Source: Methylobacterium sp. J-090 (lineage in GTDB: Bacteria > Pseudomonadota > Alphaproteobacteria > Rhizobiales > Beijerinckiaceae). From it: a DNA stretch of 64,000 bases. Position numbers and translations under genes: made by a program. The notes under the pieces are model-generated. The model ran no database searches and was not told the DNA's origin. It saw nothing but the letters and a program-made list of their open reading frames with translations. The stretch is taken from the NCBI RefSeq assembly GCF_022829345.1, contig NZ_JAKSXV010000017.1, forward strand, positions 26,801 through 90,800, given 5' to 3'. Below are positions 45,743 to 55,953 of this stretch, piece by piece (the first letter of the stretch is position 1; each line of letters opens with the position of its first letter).

Positions 45743-47109
45743 GCGAACCAGCGCAGGAGCGGCCGTCGCCCGAGCGGGTCGTCTTCATCGACGACGAGGC
45801 GGATGTCCGGCAGGCCAACCGCCAGAGCCTCGAACTCGACGGGTTCATCGTCGAGACCTTCGGGGCCGCCGGTCCGGCGCTGGCCGCGATCATGGCCGAT
45901 CCGCCCGGCCTCGTGGTCACCGACGTGCGCCTGCCCGACCTCGACGGCGTCGCCCTGTTCGCGCGCCTGCGCGCCCTCGACCCGGATCTGCCCGTCATCC
46001 TCATCACCGGCCACGGCGACATCCGCATGGCGGTCGGCGCCATGCGCGACGGGGCCTACGACTTCCTCGCCAAGCCCTACCCGGCGGAAAGCCTGATGGC
46101 CTCCGCGCGCCGGGCCCTGGAGCGCCGCCGTCTCGTCCTCGAGAACCGCGCCCTGCGGGCGACCCTCGACGCGGCGGTGGAGGAGGACCCCGCGTTCCTC
46201 GGGGTCTCGCCCGAGATGGTGCGCCTGCGCGGCCTCGTGCGCGAGGTGGCGAACGCCGACGTCGACGTCCTCGTGTTCGGCGAGACCGGATCGGGCAAGG
46301 AGGTGGTGGCGAGCGCCCTGCACCGCTGGAGCCGGCGGGCGCGGCGCAACTTCGTCGCCATGAATTGCGGGGCGCTCCCCGACAGCGTGGTGGAGAGCGA
46401 GCTGTTCGGCCACGAGGCCGGGGCGTTCACGGGCGCCCTCAAGCGCCGGGTCGGGCGCATCGAGCACGCGCAGGGCGGCACCCTGTTCCTCGACGAGATC
46501 GAGAGCATGCCGCTCAACCTGCAGGTGAAGCTCCTGCGCGTCCTGCAGGAGCGGTCGGTGGAGCCGCTGGGTACCAACGAGGTCCGCGCCATCGACATGC
46601 GGGTGGTGGCGGCCACCAAGGTCGATCTCGGCCAGGCGGCGGCCCAGGGGACGTTTCGCGACGACCTCTATCACCGGCTCAACGTCATCACGATCCAGAT
46701 CCCGCCGCTCCGCGACCGGCGCGAGGACGTGATGCTGCTGTTCCAGGAATTCCTGACCCGGGCCGCCGCCCGCTTCGGCCGCGAGGCGCCCCCGGTCACG
46801 CCGGCCGTGCGCGAGCACCTGCGCCGCCACGACTGGCCCGGCAACGTGCGCGAGCTCGGGCACTTCGCCGAGCGGCACGCGCTGGGCCTCGGCCGACCCG
46901 AGACGGCCGCACCCGGAGCCGCCGCCGGGACCGTCACCCTCGGGACCCTCGCCGAGCAGGTCGACCGGTTCGAGCGCGGCCTCATCCGCGAGGAGCTGTT
47001 CATGGCCGGCGGCGACGTGCGGCTCGCCGCCGAATCCCTCGGCACCCCGCGAAAGACCCTCTACGACAAGATCGCCCGCCACGGCCTCACCCCGACCGAT
47101 TACCGGTAG
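45739..47109 (+). CDS. dctD: Sigma-54-dependent response regulator DctD
   Basis: DctD activates dctA transcription with sigma-54. The receiver domain has FIDDEADVRQAN, the phosphoacceptor Asp in LVVTDVRLPDLDGVALF and Lys in DFLAKPYPAESL. The AAA+ domain has GETGSGKEVVASAL, the sigma-54 contact loop ELFGHEAGAFTGALK and Walker B GGTLFLDEIESMPL. The C-terminal Fis-type helix-turn-helix is LAAESLGTPRKTLYDKIARH. It starts at a TTG overlapping the dctB stop (TTGA), with GGGAGG at good spacing; 456 residues. Confidence 0.95.
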   Translation: MSEPAQERPSPERVVFIDDEADVRQANRQSLELDGFIVETFGAAGPALAAIMADPPGLVVTDVRLPDLDGVALFARLRALDPDLPVILITGHGDIRMAVGAMRDGAYDFLAKPYPAESLMASARRALERRRLVLENRALRATLDAAVEEDPAFLGVSPEMVRLRGLVREVANADVDVLVFGETGSGKEVVASALHRWSRRARRNFVAMNCGALPDSVVESELFGHEAGAFTGALKRRVGRIEHAQGGTLFLDEIESMPLNLQVKLLRVLQERSVEPLGTNEVRAIDMRVVAATKVDLGQAAAQGTFRDDLYHRLNVITIQIPPLRDRREDVMLLFQEFLTRAAARFGREAPPVTPAVREHLRRHDWPGNVRELGHFAERHALGLGRPETAAPGAAAGTVTLGTLAEQVDRFERGLIREELFMAGGDVRLAAESLGTPRKTLYDKIARHGLTPTDYR

Positions 47110-47630
47110 GTCGCCCACCGGGACACATCCCGAATCCGGTCGATCCCCGTCGGGATGAGGGGTTCGGGGATGGCGGATCCGGGCTTCGCTCAGACGCCGC
47201 GCGGGCGCCGAAGCGGCGTCAGGCGAAACCCGTTCGCGAAACCCGTTCGCCGCATGGGGAGTCGGGAAATACCGGTTTCCACCGTCCCCCGCCCCGCTTC
47301 AGGCCGTGCGTTGGACCAGGCTGTGTTTTTGTCCAGGCCGTGTTTTGGTCCGAGCCCCGATCCGCGGTGTCATGAAACCGTCAAGATCCGGCCAGTGATT
47401 GAGTGTCTTCGGTGCGAGACCACAACCGCCCCTGTACTTCCTGGCATCCGCCTCTCCGCGACGAATTTTTCCGATCGCACGCGACGTTGCATGATCGATC
47501 ATTTCAGTAACGACTGAATACACCTGGAATCAAAACAGTATATCATTCGATGCAATTAATTGAAACTTCATTCGACAAGAATAACGTTTCCGTGTGGTCG
47601 CTGCGCCGCCGCATCGGAAAGGCCCTGCTC
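47110..47630. other. Long intergenic region upstream of the chemoreceptor gene
   Basis: This 521-base stretch has no supported gene. The left part is GC-rich and holds two short repeats: CGAAACCCGTTCG twice in a row near 47225, and a 17-bp triple repeat at 47300-47350. The right part (47380-47600) is clearly richer in A and T than its surroundings and ends in TATATCATTCGATGCAATTA, a likely promoter and leader for the chemoreceptor gene. Confidence 0.6.
47300..47350. repeat. 17-bp tandem repeat, three copies
   Basis: CAGGCCGTGCGTTGGAC, CAGGCTGTGTTTTTGTC and CAGGCCGTGTTTTGGTC follow one another without gaps. The copies differ at several positions but keep phase. Confidence 0.8.
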
Positions 47631-49322
47631 ATGAAAACCTTCAACAATCTCGGTCTTCTGGCGAAGATCGCCATCCCCCTGATCTTCACCGCGCTGATCG
47701 CGGCCGGCCTCGTCGCCTATGCCCGATCGGCGATGACAACGCTCGCCCATCAGACCCAGCAGATCGTTCAGGTTCAGACGGCCCGTCAGGCCCACAGCAT
47801 GAATATTCAACTCGAGCTGACCGAAGCGACAATCCAGAACCGGAACACGCTCATCGAAACCGATCAGTCCAAGATGAACGGCTACCAGACCCGGCAGACC
47901 GCCGCGATCAAGGCGAGCTATGACGCTTTGACCGGCCTCGAAACGCTCGCCGATTCCGAGGAGCGCAGAGCCGTGAATACGAGCCTTCGCCAGGGTATGG
48001 ACGCCTATTACGCCGTTCTCGAACGCGCGACCGCCCTCGGCCTGAAGAACGAGAATCGCGCAGCCATGACCATCGCCCAGGTGGAAGCCGCTCCCATCCG
48101 GGCGAAACTGCGCGAGGCGATCCAAACCCGGATCGCGATCCTTCAACAACAACTCAAGGCGTCCGCCGACGAGGCTGAACAGCTGGCGGCCTCGTCGACG
48201 ACCCTCCTCATCGTCGCGGCGAGCGTCGGCCTGCTGGCGGCCATGGGCCTTGCCGCCGCCATCGTCGTGCTGGGCGTGGCGCGGCCGATCGGCCGGATGA
48301 CGGCGTCCATGAGCCGCCTCGCCCACGGCGACCTCGACATCACCGTCGAGGGCGTCGAGCGCCGCGACGAGGTCGGCCTGCTGGCCCGGTCGCTCGAGGT
48401 GTTCAAGGTCAACGCCGTGACGGCACGCCGCCTCGCCGCCGAGCAGGAGGTGGAGAACGACGCCAAGATGCGCCGCGCCGAGGTGCTGGACGGGCTGACC
48501 AAGCGCTTCGAGTCGAACGTCTCCGCCCTGACGCAGGGTCTGGCGGGCGCGGCCACCGAGATGGAGGCCACCGCCCAGTCGATGTCCGCCACCGCCGAGC
48601 AGGCGATCAACCAGGCGGTGTCCGTGGCCGGCGCCGCCGAGCAGACCTCCGCCAACGTCCAGACGGTGGCCGCGGCCAGCGAGGAGATGTCGGCCTCGAT
48701 CCAGGAGATCGTCGGCCAGGTCACGCAATCCTCCGCCATCGCGGCCCAGGCCGTGGCGGATACGCGCCGGACCGAGGCCACCGTGCAGACCCTGGCCGCC
48801 GTCGCCGACAGCATCACCGACGTGGTCGCCATGATCACGACCATCGCGGGCCAGACCAACCTGCTGGCGCTGAACGCCACCATCGAGGCGGCCCGCGCCG
48901 GCGAGGCGGGACGGGGCTTCGCCGTCGTCGCCACGGAGGTGAAGGAGCTCGCCGGCCAGACGGCCCGGGCCACCGAGGAGATCCGTGCGAAGATCGGCGA
49001 GATCCAGGGCGCCACGGGCGAGGTCGTCACCGATATCGGGCGGATCGGCCGGACCATCGCGGACATGTCCAACTACTCCGCCGGCATCGCCGCCGCCATG
49101 GAGGAGCAGGGCGCCGCCACCCGCGAGATCGCCCGCAACGTGCAGGAGGCCGCCCAGGGCACCCAGGACGTCACGAGCAACATCGAGCACGTGCGCATCG
49201 GCGCGGGCACGACGGGCGCCGCCGCCACCCAGGTCCTCGGCGCGGCCAAGGAACTGTCCCGCTACTCCGAGAGCCTCGGCCACGAGGTGGAGCGCTTCCT
49301 GTCCGGCGTGAAGGCGGCCTAG
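47631..49322 (+). CDS. Methyl-accepting chemotaxis protein
   Basis: A 563-residue transmembrane chemoreceptor. TM1 is at residues 9-31 ([20 protein letters not shown]), a four-helix-bundle-type ligand domain fills about 32-188, TM2 is at 189-212, a HAMP domain follows ([20 protein letters not shown]), and the signalling domain has the conserved hairpin tip [20 protein letters not shown]. There is no CheR-docking pentapeptide at the C-terminus, and no other chemotaxis gene is nearby. ATG 47631 has GGAAAGG before it; an upstream in-frame start would add 27 residues ahead of TM1 and is less likely. Confidence 0.93.
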   Translation: MKTFNNLGLLAKIAIPLIFTALIAAGLVAYARSAMTTLAHQTQQIVQVQTARQAHSMNIQLELTEATIQNRNTLIETDQSKMNGYQTRQTAAIKASYDALTGLETLADSEERRAVNTSLRQGMDAYYAVLERATALGLKNENRAAMTIAQVEAAPIRAKLREAIQTRIAILQQQLKASADEAEQLAASSTTLLIVAASVGLLAAMGLAAAIVVLGVARPIGRMTASMSRLAHGDLDITVEGVERRDEVGLLARSLEVFKVNAVTARRLAAEQEVENDAKMRRAEVLDGLTKRFESNVSALTQGLAGAATEMEATAQSMSATAEQAINQAVSVAGAAEQTSANVQTVAAASEEMSASIQEIVGQVTQSSAIAAQAVADTRRTEATVQTLAAVADSITDVVAMITTIAGQTNLLALNATIEAARAGEAGRGFAVVATEVKELAGQTARATEEIRAKIGEIQGATGEVVTDIGRIGRTIADMSNYSAGIAAAMEEQGAATREIARNVQEAAQGTQDVTSNIEHVRIGAGTTGAAATQVLGAAKELSRYSESLGHEVERFLSGVKAA

Positions 49323-49565
49323 GGCCTTTCTGAACCACCCGGCGGTTCAAGCGCAGCGCGGCCGTGCCCGACCGGGTCCACACGGGGCTCACCGGCAACG
49401 CGCCCCGGAGCAACGGCCGGGCACCGGCGGGGGGGCGTCCTTGCGGCGGCCAGCAGGCGCGATGGCTGCCGGCGCGGACTCCGCCCGAGATCGTCATCCG
49501 ATGGCGTCGGTCCCCTCGGATGACGGATGCGCTGCCATTCCGGGTGCTCGATCCCGCAAGGGGCA

Positions 49566-51182
49566 TCACGGCTCGGCTGGCGCCCCTCCGCCGAGCTTGA
49601 CCTTGCTCAGGATCATCGCCAGCGGCACCGCCGCCCCGGAGACGAGGCAGAGGGACCAGAACACGTCGATGTAGCCCCAGTACGCCACCTGGATCTGCAA
49701 TTGCCGGCCGATCCAGGCGATGGCCTGGTTCTGCGCCTCGACGCCGGACGCCCCATGGGTCTGGAAGTACTGCGTCGCGGTCCGGAGCGTCTCCTGGTAG
49801 TTCGGGTTCGCTGCGGTGATGCTCTCGCCGAGCCGGCTCTGGTGGAATTGCTGGCGGTAGGCGAGGACGTTCTGGGCGAGGCTCACGCCCATCGAGCCGC
49901 CGACGTTGCGGGCGACGTTGATCAGCGCGGAGGCCTGATCGGTCTGCGATTTGTCGATGCCCTCGTAGGACGCGGCGGTGATCGAGATGAAGATCATCGG
50001 CAGGCCGATGCCGATATAGATGCGCGACCACGCGAAGAACCAGAAGCTGGTGTCGCCGTAGAGCCGGGTGAGGTCGTACATGGCCGCCGAGACGATCGCG
50101 GCGCCGAGGGCGATCAGGTATTTCGGCTGCACCTTCCCCGAGATGCGGCCGATCACCAGCATCATGAACACGGTGACGAGGCCGCCGGGTGCCAGGACCA
50201 AGCCGGCGAGCGTCGCCGTGTAGCCGAAATACTCCTGCACCAGTTGCGGCACGAACTGCGTCGTCGCGATGAGGATGGCGCCCGTCGCCATCATCACCAG
50301 GAAGCAGGCGCCGAACTGGCGGCTGCCGAGGAGTCTCAGATCGACGACCGGATTCCTGCGCGTCAGCTCCCAGGGGATCATCGCCACGAAGGCGACGGCG
50401 GAGATCGCCGCGAACACGACGATGAAGTTCGAACCGAACCAGTCCTTGCGCTGGCCCTCGTCGAGGACGACCTCGAGCGCGCCGAGGAAGGTCGCGACCA
50501 GGAGGAAGCCGATGAGGTCGAAGCGCACGCCCTCGCGGCGCAGGCGTTTGCGCTCCGCGACGGCCCCCGGCGGATCTTCGAGCAGCACGTGCATCAGCCC
50601 GAGCGCGATCAGGCCGATCGGCCCGTTGATGAGGAAGCACCAGTGCCAGGACACGTTGTCCGAGAGCCAGCCGCCGAGCGTCGGCCCGACCACGGGCGCC
50701 ACCACCACGGCGAGGCCGTACAGGGCGAAGGCTTGGCCCCGCTTGGCCGGCGGAAACGAATCCGCCAGGATCGACTGGGCCAGCGGCGCCATGCCGCCGC
50801 CGCCGAGGCCCTGGAGCACCCGGAAGACCAGGAGCGATTCGAGGTTCCAGGCGAAGCCGCACAGCACCGAGGCCACGGTGAAGAGCGCGATGCTCCACAT
50901 GAAGAAGGCCTTGCGGCCGAAGCGCTTGGCGAGGAAGCTCGACGCCGTGAGCACGATCGCGTTGGCGACGAGGTAGCTCGTCACCACCCAGGCGGCCTCG
51001 TCCGGCCCGACCGCGAGGCCACCCGAGATGTAGCGCAGCGCCACGTTGGCGATGGTGGTGTCGAGCACCTCCATGAAGGTGGCGAGGGACACCACCAGGG
51101 CGATGGCCCAGGGGCTGTGCCCGCCGGGCGCCTTCGGCATCGCGCCGGATTTTCCGCCGTCCGCCGATGCGGCGGCGCTCAT
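49566..51182 (-). CDS. emrB: EmrB/QacA-type MFS multidrug efflux transporter
   Basis: The 538-residue protein has 14 membrane helices (DHA2 family). The motif near helix 1 is FMEVLDTTIANVALRYISGG, motif A is AKRFGRKAFFMWSIALFTVA and motif C is APVVGPTLGGWLSDNVSWHW. It pumps drugs out, with EmrA reaching into the periplasm. The emrA-emrB gap is made wholly of a short tandem repeat that carries the start codon in its first copy. Confidence 0.94.
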   Translation of the reverse strand: MSAAASADGGKSGAMPKAPGGHSPWAIALVVSLATFMEVLDTTIANVALRYISGGLAVGPDEAAWVVTSYLVANAIVLTASSFLAKRFGRKAFFMWSIALFTVASVLCGFAWNLESLLVFRVLQGLGGGGMAPLAQSILADSFPPAKRGQAFALYGLAVVVAPVVGPTLGGWLSDNVSWHWCFLINGPIGLIALGLMHVLLEDPPGAVAERKRLRREGVRFDLIGFLLVATFLGALEVVLDEGQRKDWFGSNFIVVFAAISAVAFVAMIPWELTRRNPVVDLRLLGSRQFGACFLVMMATGAILIATTQFVPQLVQEYFGYTATLAGLVLAPGGLVTVFMMLVIGRISGKVQPKYLIALGAAIVSAAMYDLTRLYGDTSFWFFAWSRIYIGIGLPMIFISITAASYEGIDKSQTDQASALINVARNVGGSMGVSLAQNVLAYRQQFHQSRLGESITAANPNYQETLRTATQYFQTHGASGVEAQNQAIAWIGRQLQIQVAYWGYIDVFWSLCLVSGAAVPLAMILSKVKLGGGAPAEP

Positions 51183-51255
51183 CGCAAGTCTGCCTTCATC
51201 GCAAGCCCGCCCTCATCGCAAAGCCGGCCCTCATCGCAAGCCGGCTCTCATCGAA
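51180..51255. repeat. 17-bp tandem repeat filling the emrA-emrB junction
   Basis: Units begin at 51180, 51197, 51214, 51232 and 51249 (plus strand CATCGCAAGTCTGCCTT, CATCGCAAGCCCGCCCT, CATCGCAAAGCCGGCCCT, CATCGCAAGCCGGCTCT, CATCGAACG). The first copy holds the emrB start codon and the last holds the emrA stop codon; both read CGATGA on the coding strand. The whole 65-base gap is therefore repeat. Confidence 0.9.
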
Positions 51256-52456
51256 CGTGCACCCTCGGGACGATGGACATGCCCGGCCCGATGGCGAGGT
51301 CCGGCGGCCATCGGTCGACAACGATCTTCACGGGGATGCGCTGCACCACCTTCACGTAGTTGCCGGTGGCGTTCTGGGCCGGCAGCAGGCTGAAGGCGGT
51401 GCCGGAGCCGGGCTGCACCGAATCCACGTGACCGGTGATCTTGCGCGCGGGGTAGGCGTCGATCTCGAGATCGGCGTGCTGGCCCGGCCGCATGTCGGTG
51501 ATCTGCGTCTCCTTGTAGTTCGCGATCACCCAGATGTCGTCCGGCACCAGGGTCGAGAGCGTCTGCCCGGCCTGGGCGTACTGGCCCTTGGCACCCGAGA
51601 GCTGCACCAGACGTCCGGGCTGCGCCGCCGTGACGGTGGTGTAGCCGAGGTTCAGCTCGGCCTGCGCCACCTGGGCCCTGCCCATGGCGAGGTTCGCTTC
51701 CGCACCGGCCTTCTGAGCCGCCAGCGCGCCGACCTGCGTGCGCGCCGCGACGACGTTCGCCTTCGCCCGGTCGAGGCCCGCCTGCTGCTGGTCGAGGGTC
51801 GAGGTCGAGGATTGCGAGCGCTGGATCGTGCCGGCGCCCTTCTCGGCGAGGTCCCGGTAGCGCGCCGCGTCCTCGCGGGCGAATTTCAGCGAGGCGTCCG
51901 CCTGCGTCACCTCCGCCTGGGAGGCTTCGATCTGCGCCTTCTGGCCCTCGATCTGCGCGGCGAAGTTGCGGATCGAGGCCTCCGCCGAGGCGACCTGGGC
52001 CCGGGCCTGGGCCAGGGCCACCTCGTAGTCGCGCCGGTCGATCTGGAACAGGACGGTGCCGGCCTCCACGTGCTGGTTGTCGGTCACCGGCACATCCACG
52101 ATGTAGCCGGCCACCTTCGGCGCGATGGAGAATTGCCGCGCATCCACGAAGGCGTCGTCGGTGGATTCGTAGGGGTGCAGGGCGGTCAGCCAGTAAGCGT
52201 ACGCGCCGGCCGCGATGGCGACGACCGCCACCGCGAGACCGAGCGCCCAGAACGGGTGCCGGCGCAGGAGGTTCGGCCTCTTCGCCTCGGACGCGTCCGA
52301 CCCGGACTTCGAATCCTGATCCGGCGTCCGATCCGCGCGATCGCGGTCCTCCGTCTTGCGCCCCTCGGGGACCGCCTTCGTGTCACCGGGGCCGGATCGG
52401 CGCGCCTCGTCGCCGCGCGCGATCGGCCGACCCACATCCCGCTGGTCCTCAAGCAT
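51248..52456 (-). CDS. emrA: EmrA/HlyD-type membrane fusion protein
   Basis: The periplasmic adaptor of the EmrAB pump, 402 residues. A charged cytoplasmic tail (about 55 residues) precedes the membrane helix FWALGLAVAVVAIAAGAYAY. The adaptor core follows with ALHPYESTDDAFVDARQFSI and the lipoyl half-motif VTDNQHVEAGTVLFQIDRRD, a long alpha-hairpin rich in Ala and Gln, and the second half around NLGYTTVTAAQPGRLVQLSG. I prefer the ATG at 52456 (GAGAG before it); an ATG at 52498 is in frame. Confidence 0.93.
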   Translation of the reverse strand: MLEDQRDVGRPIARGDEARRSGPGDTKAVPEGRKTEDRDRADRTPDQDSKSGSDASEAKRPNLLRRHPFWALGLAVAVVAIAAGAYAYWLTALHPYESTDDAFVDARQFSIAPKVAGYIVDVPVTDNQHVEAGTVLFQIDRRDYEVALAQARAQVASAEASIRNFAAQIEGQKAQIEASQAEVTQADASLKFAREDAARYRDLAEKGAGTIQRSQSSTSTLDQQQAGLDRAKANVVAARTQVGALAAQKAGAEANLAMGRAQVAQAELNLGYTTVTAAQPGRLVQLSGAKGQYAQAGQTLSTLVPDDIWVIANYKETQITDMRPGQHADLEIDAYPARKITGHVDSVQPGSGTAFSLLPAQNATGNYVKVVQRIPVKIVVDRWPPDLAIGPGMSIVPRVHVR

Positions 52457-52656
52457 CTCTCGATGATCCGCGCACACGAATGAGCCGCAGGGTTTCATCC
52501 CGCGAGACTCGGATAACCCGCCTCGATCTCAACAAGGGCCGACGTACCCCATTGTTCCGCCGCATGCGCAACCCGGCGACAGCTCATGCGCGACGGGACG
52601 GCCCGGGGCAGCAGGCCTTGCGCTTGCCGCAGGCCGTCCACGCTGGAGAGCCGTGA

Positions 52657-52845
52657 TCAGCCGAAGGAGCTGAACCCCTCGAAGCTCTCGGTATGGGATG
52701 CCGCGAGATCCGCGTCTTCGGCGGGAGTCGGCGAAACGTCTTCGGCCGGCATGTCCGGCCTTCGCTTGCGTGGGTTTGGAGAGATCTCGTCAGAGACAGA
52801 GGCGAGCGGCGCGGCAGAGCGATCGTGCTGCACGTCTTTGGTCAT
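52657..52845 (-). CDS. Small acidic protein of unknown function (62 aa)
   Basis: The ATG at 52845 has GAGGAG five bases before it. The product (MTKDVQHDRSAAPLASVSDE, then a Pro/Asp-rich middle and ESFEGFSSFG at the end) is acidic, has no membrane helix and looks disordered. No family is recognised. It is upstream of emrA on the same strand but 200 bases away. Confidence 0.5.
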   Translation of the reverse strand: MTKDVQHDRSAAPLASVSDEISPNPRKRRPDMPAEDVSPTPAEDADLAASHTESFEGFSSFG

Positions 52846-53212
52846 CCAGGCTCCTCAGGTGGTGCGCCGCATTCACGGCGAAGCTTGAGATAGCCCGATC
52901 CGTCCCGATTCGGGAACCGTGCACAGGTTGCAGAGGCCATCTCCGGCGACGGCCTCGGACGGCCGCTTCGACCGACCGAAGCGCGGCGACGATCCGCGCG
53001 AGGCGAACCCGCGCGCGGATCTCTGCCGCCACACACCGTGCTGCGCCCCGGCGGCATGGGGACCGGACGCAACGCCGGCGGCGGAAGAAGGAACGACCGC
53101 GTCCCCCTCTCGACCGGTCGCCGACCCTTGGCTGGGGCCTCGCGCACCGGTGGACAGCGAGGGGCCGGCCCCTCCACCATCGGCGGGGCCGACAGAACCG
53201 AGGGAGCCGGGC
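52846..53212. other. Intergenic region between two small genes
   Basis: No gene is supported in 367 bases. One hairpin can be seen near 52972-52992 (CGCTTCG-ACCGAC-CGAAGCG). Long open frames across it on both strands have no ribosome binding sites and are typical of very GC-rich DNA. Confidence 0.5.
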
Positions 53213-53362
53213 ATGGACGAGGCGAGGCTTCGCGCCTTGGAGGCGCGCATCGCCGAACTGGAAAGCGGATTGAACCGCGCGCGGAACGACATCCAATGGG
53301 CGATCGGCCTGATGTTCGTCGTTCCCGTCGGTCTCCTGATCATCTTGCGGGTGTGGTCCTGA
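53213..53362 (+). CDS. Small coiled-coil membrane protein (49 aa)
   Basis: GAGGGAG lies seven bases before the ATG. The product begins with a short coiled coil (MDEARLRALEARIAELESGL) and ends in one membrane helix (WAIGLMFVVPVGLLIILRVW). Codon use is ordinary for the genome. No family is recognised; such one-helix proteins often modify a larger membrane partner. Confidence 0.6.
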   Translation: MDEARLRALEARIAELESGLNRARNDIQWAIGLMFVVPVGLLIILRVWS

Positions 53363-53425
53363 GAAGCCCCCACATGGTTGCCACCGATCGTACCGTTCAC
53401 GCCGGAACGCGCGTGTTCGGCCCAT

Positions 53426-54331
53426 TCACGCGCGGAGCGGCGAGGGTTGAAACCAGGTCCGCTCCTCGCGGAAGCGGCGGACGATGAAATCACGACAGAC
53501 GGTCACCCGGCGCGCCTCGTGGCTGTCGGGGTGCGACATCAGCCAGTAGGAACGCTGGAATCGCGTCTCGGGGAGGATGCGCACGAGGCCATGGCAGTGC
53601 GCGGCCGCGAAATCGTGAAGGATCCCGATCCCGGCGCCCGCCTTGACGGCCTCCAACTGGCCGATCGCGCCGGCACACCGGAAGACGCGGCGTGTGCGGT
53701 CCTGAAGAAAGGCCGTGTAGTCGAGCGCGGAGGCATAGGCATAATCCTCGACACCGATCACCACGGCGTGGTGGGCGAGTTCGGAGGGCTCGTTCGGCGT
53801 CCCTTCGCGTTCGAGGTAGTCGCGCGCCGCGTAGAGGCCCAGGCTGTAGTCGGAGAGCTTCGCGAGCTTGAGGCGACCATGCGCCGGCCGGTCGAGGCCG
53901 ATCGCGAGATCCGCTTCGCGCCGGGACAGGGAGAACGTGCGGGGCAGCGGCACGAGTTCGATGACGAGGTTGGGATGCCGCCGCGCGAGCAGGCTGAGTT
54001 CCCGCGCGAGAAACAGGTTTCCCAGGGCGTCCGGCGCGCCGATCCTGACGGTCCCGGTCGTCTCGGCTTCCTCGCTGTGCATGCGCGAGGTCGCGGCGAT
54101 CACCTCGGCTTCGATGCGTTCGGCGGAAGGAAGCAGGCGTTCGCCGGCCTCCGTGAGCGTCGAGCCGTTGGGCCGTCGATGAAACAGGGCCGTTCCGACG
54201 GCCGCCTCGAGATTTTCGAGGCGGCGCGCGACGGTGGCGTGATTGAGCCCGAGTCTCCGGCCCGCCTCGAGCATCTGACCGTGCCGCGCGACGGCCAGGA
54301 AGATCTGCAGGTGATCCCAATTGAAGGCCAT
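53426..54331 (-). CDS. LysR-family transcriptional regulator (divergent from mmsA)
   Basis: A 301-residue regulator from the ATG at 54331. The N-terminal helix-turn-helix is FNWDHLQIFLAVARHGQMLE, then RRLGLNHATVARRLENLEAA and TALFHRRPNGSTLTEAGERL. The effector domain fills the rest. It is divergent from mmsA with a 122-base gap, so it probably controls mmsA. The family is certain; the inducer is not known. Confidence 0.92.
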   Translation of the reverse strand: MAFNWDHLQIFLAVARHGQMLEAGRRLGLNHATVARRLENLEAAVGTALFHRRPNGSTLTEAGERLLPSAERIEAEVIAATSRMHSEEAETTGTVRIGAPDALGNLFLARELSLLARRHPNLVIELVPLPRTFSLSRREADLAIGLDRPAHGRLKLAKLSDYSLGLYAARDYLEREGTPNEPSELAHHAVVIGVEDYAYASALDYTAFLQDRTRRVFRCAGAIGQLEAVKAGAGIGILHDFAAAHCHGLVRILPETRFQRSYWLMSHPDSHEARRVTVCRDFIVRRFREERTWFQPSPLRA

Positions 54332-54453
54332 TAAAATCCGCACAACAGGTGAGCGATACCGCACGTTGAGTTGCAAAATTCATAGATCGAAAATGGGGCG
54401 GCCATCAATGGGCGGACCGTGGAGCCGCCGCGGCCCGAAGACGAGGACATGCC

Positions 54454-55953
54454 ATGCTGACCGAGATCGGCCACTACGTGAACGGAAGCCGGGTCGTCGG
54501 CAGGAGCGGTCGCCACGCCTCCGTCTTCAACCCCGCCACCGGCGAGCAGACGGGCTCCGTGGCGCTCGCGGCCACGGCCGAAGTCGATGCGGCGGTCGCC
54601 GCCGCCGCCGCCGCCTTCCCGGCCTGGTCGCGGATGCCGCCGTTGCGCCGCGCCCGTATCCTCGGCAAGTTCCTCGCCCTCGTCGATGCGCGGATCGACG
54701 AACTCGCCGCCGTGATCACGGCCGAGCACGGCAAGGTCCTGTCGGATGCCGTGGGCGAGATCCAGCGGGGCATGGAAGTGGTGGAGTTCGCCACCGGCAT
54801 CCCGCAGCTTCTGAAGGGTGAAGTCACCGAGAACGTCGGCACGCGCGTCGACAGCCATTCCCTGCGCCAGCCGCTGGGCGTGGTGGCCGGCATCACGCCG
54901 TTCAACTTCCCCGTCATGGTGCCGATGTGGATGTTCCCGGTCGCCATCGCCTGCGGCAACTGCTTCATCCTGAAGCCCTCCGAGCGCGATCCCGGCGCCT
55001 CGCTGCTGATGGCCGAGTGGCTGACGGAGGCGGGCCTGCCCGACGGCGTTTTCCAGGTCGTGCAGGGCGACAAGGAAGCGGTCGACGCGCTGCTGCACCA
55101 TTCCGACATCGCCGCGATCAGCTTCGTCGGCTCGACCCCGATCGCGAAGTACATCTACGCGACGGCGACCGCGCAGGGGAAGCGCGCCCAGGCGCTCGGC
55201 GGAGCCAAGAACCACATGATCGTCATGCCGGACGCCGACCTCGACCAGGCCGTGGACGCGCTGATGGGGGCGGCCTACGGCTCGGCCGGGGAGCGCTGCA
55301 TGGCGATCTCGGTGGCGGTGCCCGTGGGCGAGCAGACCGCCGACGCGCTGATGGAACGGCTGATCCCGAAAGTTCGGGCGCTGAAGGTGGGTCCCGGCAC
55401 CGACCCCGAATCCGACATGGGTCCGCTGGTGACCCGGCAGCACTACGACAAGGTGCGCGGCTACATCGACCAGGGCGTCGCCGAAGGCGCCGAGTTGGTC
55501 GTCGACGGTCGCGATCTCAAGCTTCAGGGCTACGAGGACGGCTACTTCCTCGGCGGCACCCTGTTCGACCGGGTGACGCCCGACATGCGGATCTACCGGG
55601 AGGAGATCTTCGGACCCGTCCTTGCCGTCACGCGTGCGCCGGATTACGCCACCGCCGCCGCGCTCATCAACGCGCACGAGTTCGGCAACGGCACCGCGAT
55701 CTTCACCCGCGACGGCGACGCGGCCCGTGAGTTCGCCCACGGGATCGAGGTCGGCATGGTGGGCATCAACGTGCCGATCCCGGTGCCGATGGCGTTCCAC
55801 TCCTTCGGCGGCTGGAAAGCCTCGCTGTTCGGCGACCACCACATGCACGGCCCCGAGGGCGTGCGCTTCTACACCCGCCTCAAGACCATCACGACCCGCT
55901 GGCCCACCGGCATCCGCGCCGGCGCCGACTTCGTCATGCCGACGATGAAGTAG
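54454..55953 (+). CDS. mmsA: Methylmalonate-semialdehyde dehydrogenase (CoA-acylating)
   Basis: MmsA turns methylmalonate or malonate semialdehyde into propionyl-CoA or acetyl-CoA in valine, inositol and beta-alanine breakdown. The 499-residue protein starts [20 protein letters not shown]; cofactor-binding parts are [20 protein letters not shown] and [20 protein letters not shown]; the catalytic Cys is in [19 protein letters not shown]; the C-terminus has [20 protein letters not shown]. It stands alone behind its LysR gene. No mmsB or other valine gene is adjacent. Confidence 0.96.
   Translation: MLTEIGHYVNGSRVVGRSGRHASVFNPATGEQTGSVALAATAEVDAAVAAAAAAFPAWSRMPPLRRARILGKFLALVDARIDELAAVITAEHGKVLSDAVGEIQRGMEVVEFATGIPQLLKGEVTENVGTRVDSHSLRQPLGVVAGITPFNFPVMVPMWMFPVAIACGNCFILKPSERDPGASLLMAEWLTEAGLPDGVFQVVQGDKEAVDALLHHSDIAAISFVGSTPIAKYIYATATAQGKRAQALGGAKNHMIVMPDADLDQAVDALMGAAYGSAGERCMAISVAVPVGEQTADALMERLIPKVRALKVGPGTDPESDMGPLVTRQHYDKVRGYIDQGVAEGAELVVDGRDLKLQGYEDGYFLGGTLFDRVTPDMRIYREEIFGPVLAVTRAPDYATAAALINAHEFGNGTAIFTRDGDAAREFAHGIEVGMVGINVPIPVPMAFHSFGGWKASLFGDHHMHGPEGVRFYTRLKTITTRWPTGIRAGADFVMPTMK

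Noticed and set aside
49323..49565. Terminator for the chemoreceptor gene
   Set aside because: Only a 6-bp stem (TGAACC...GGTTCA) without a T-run is present, too weak to call.
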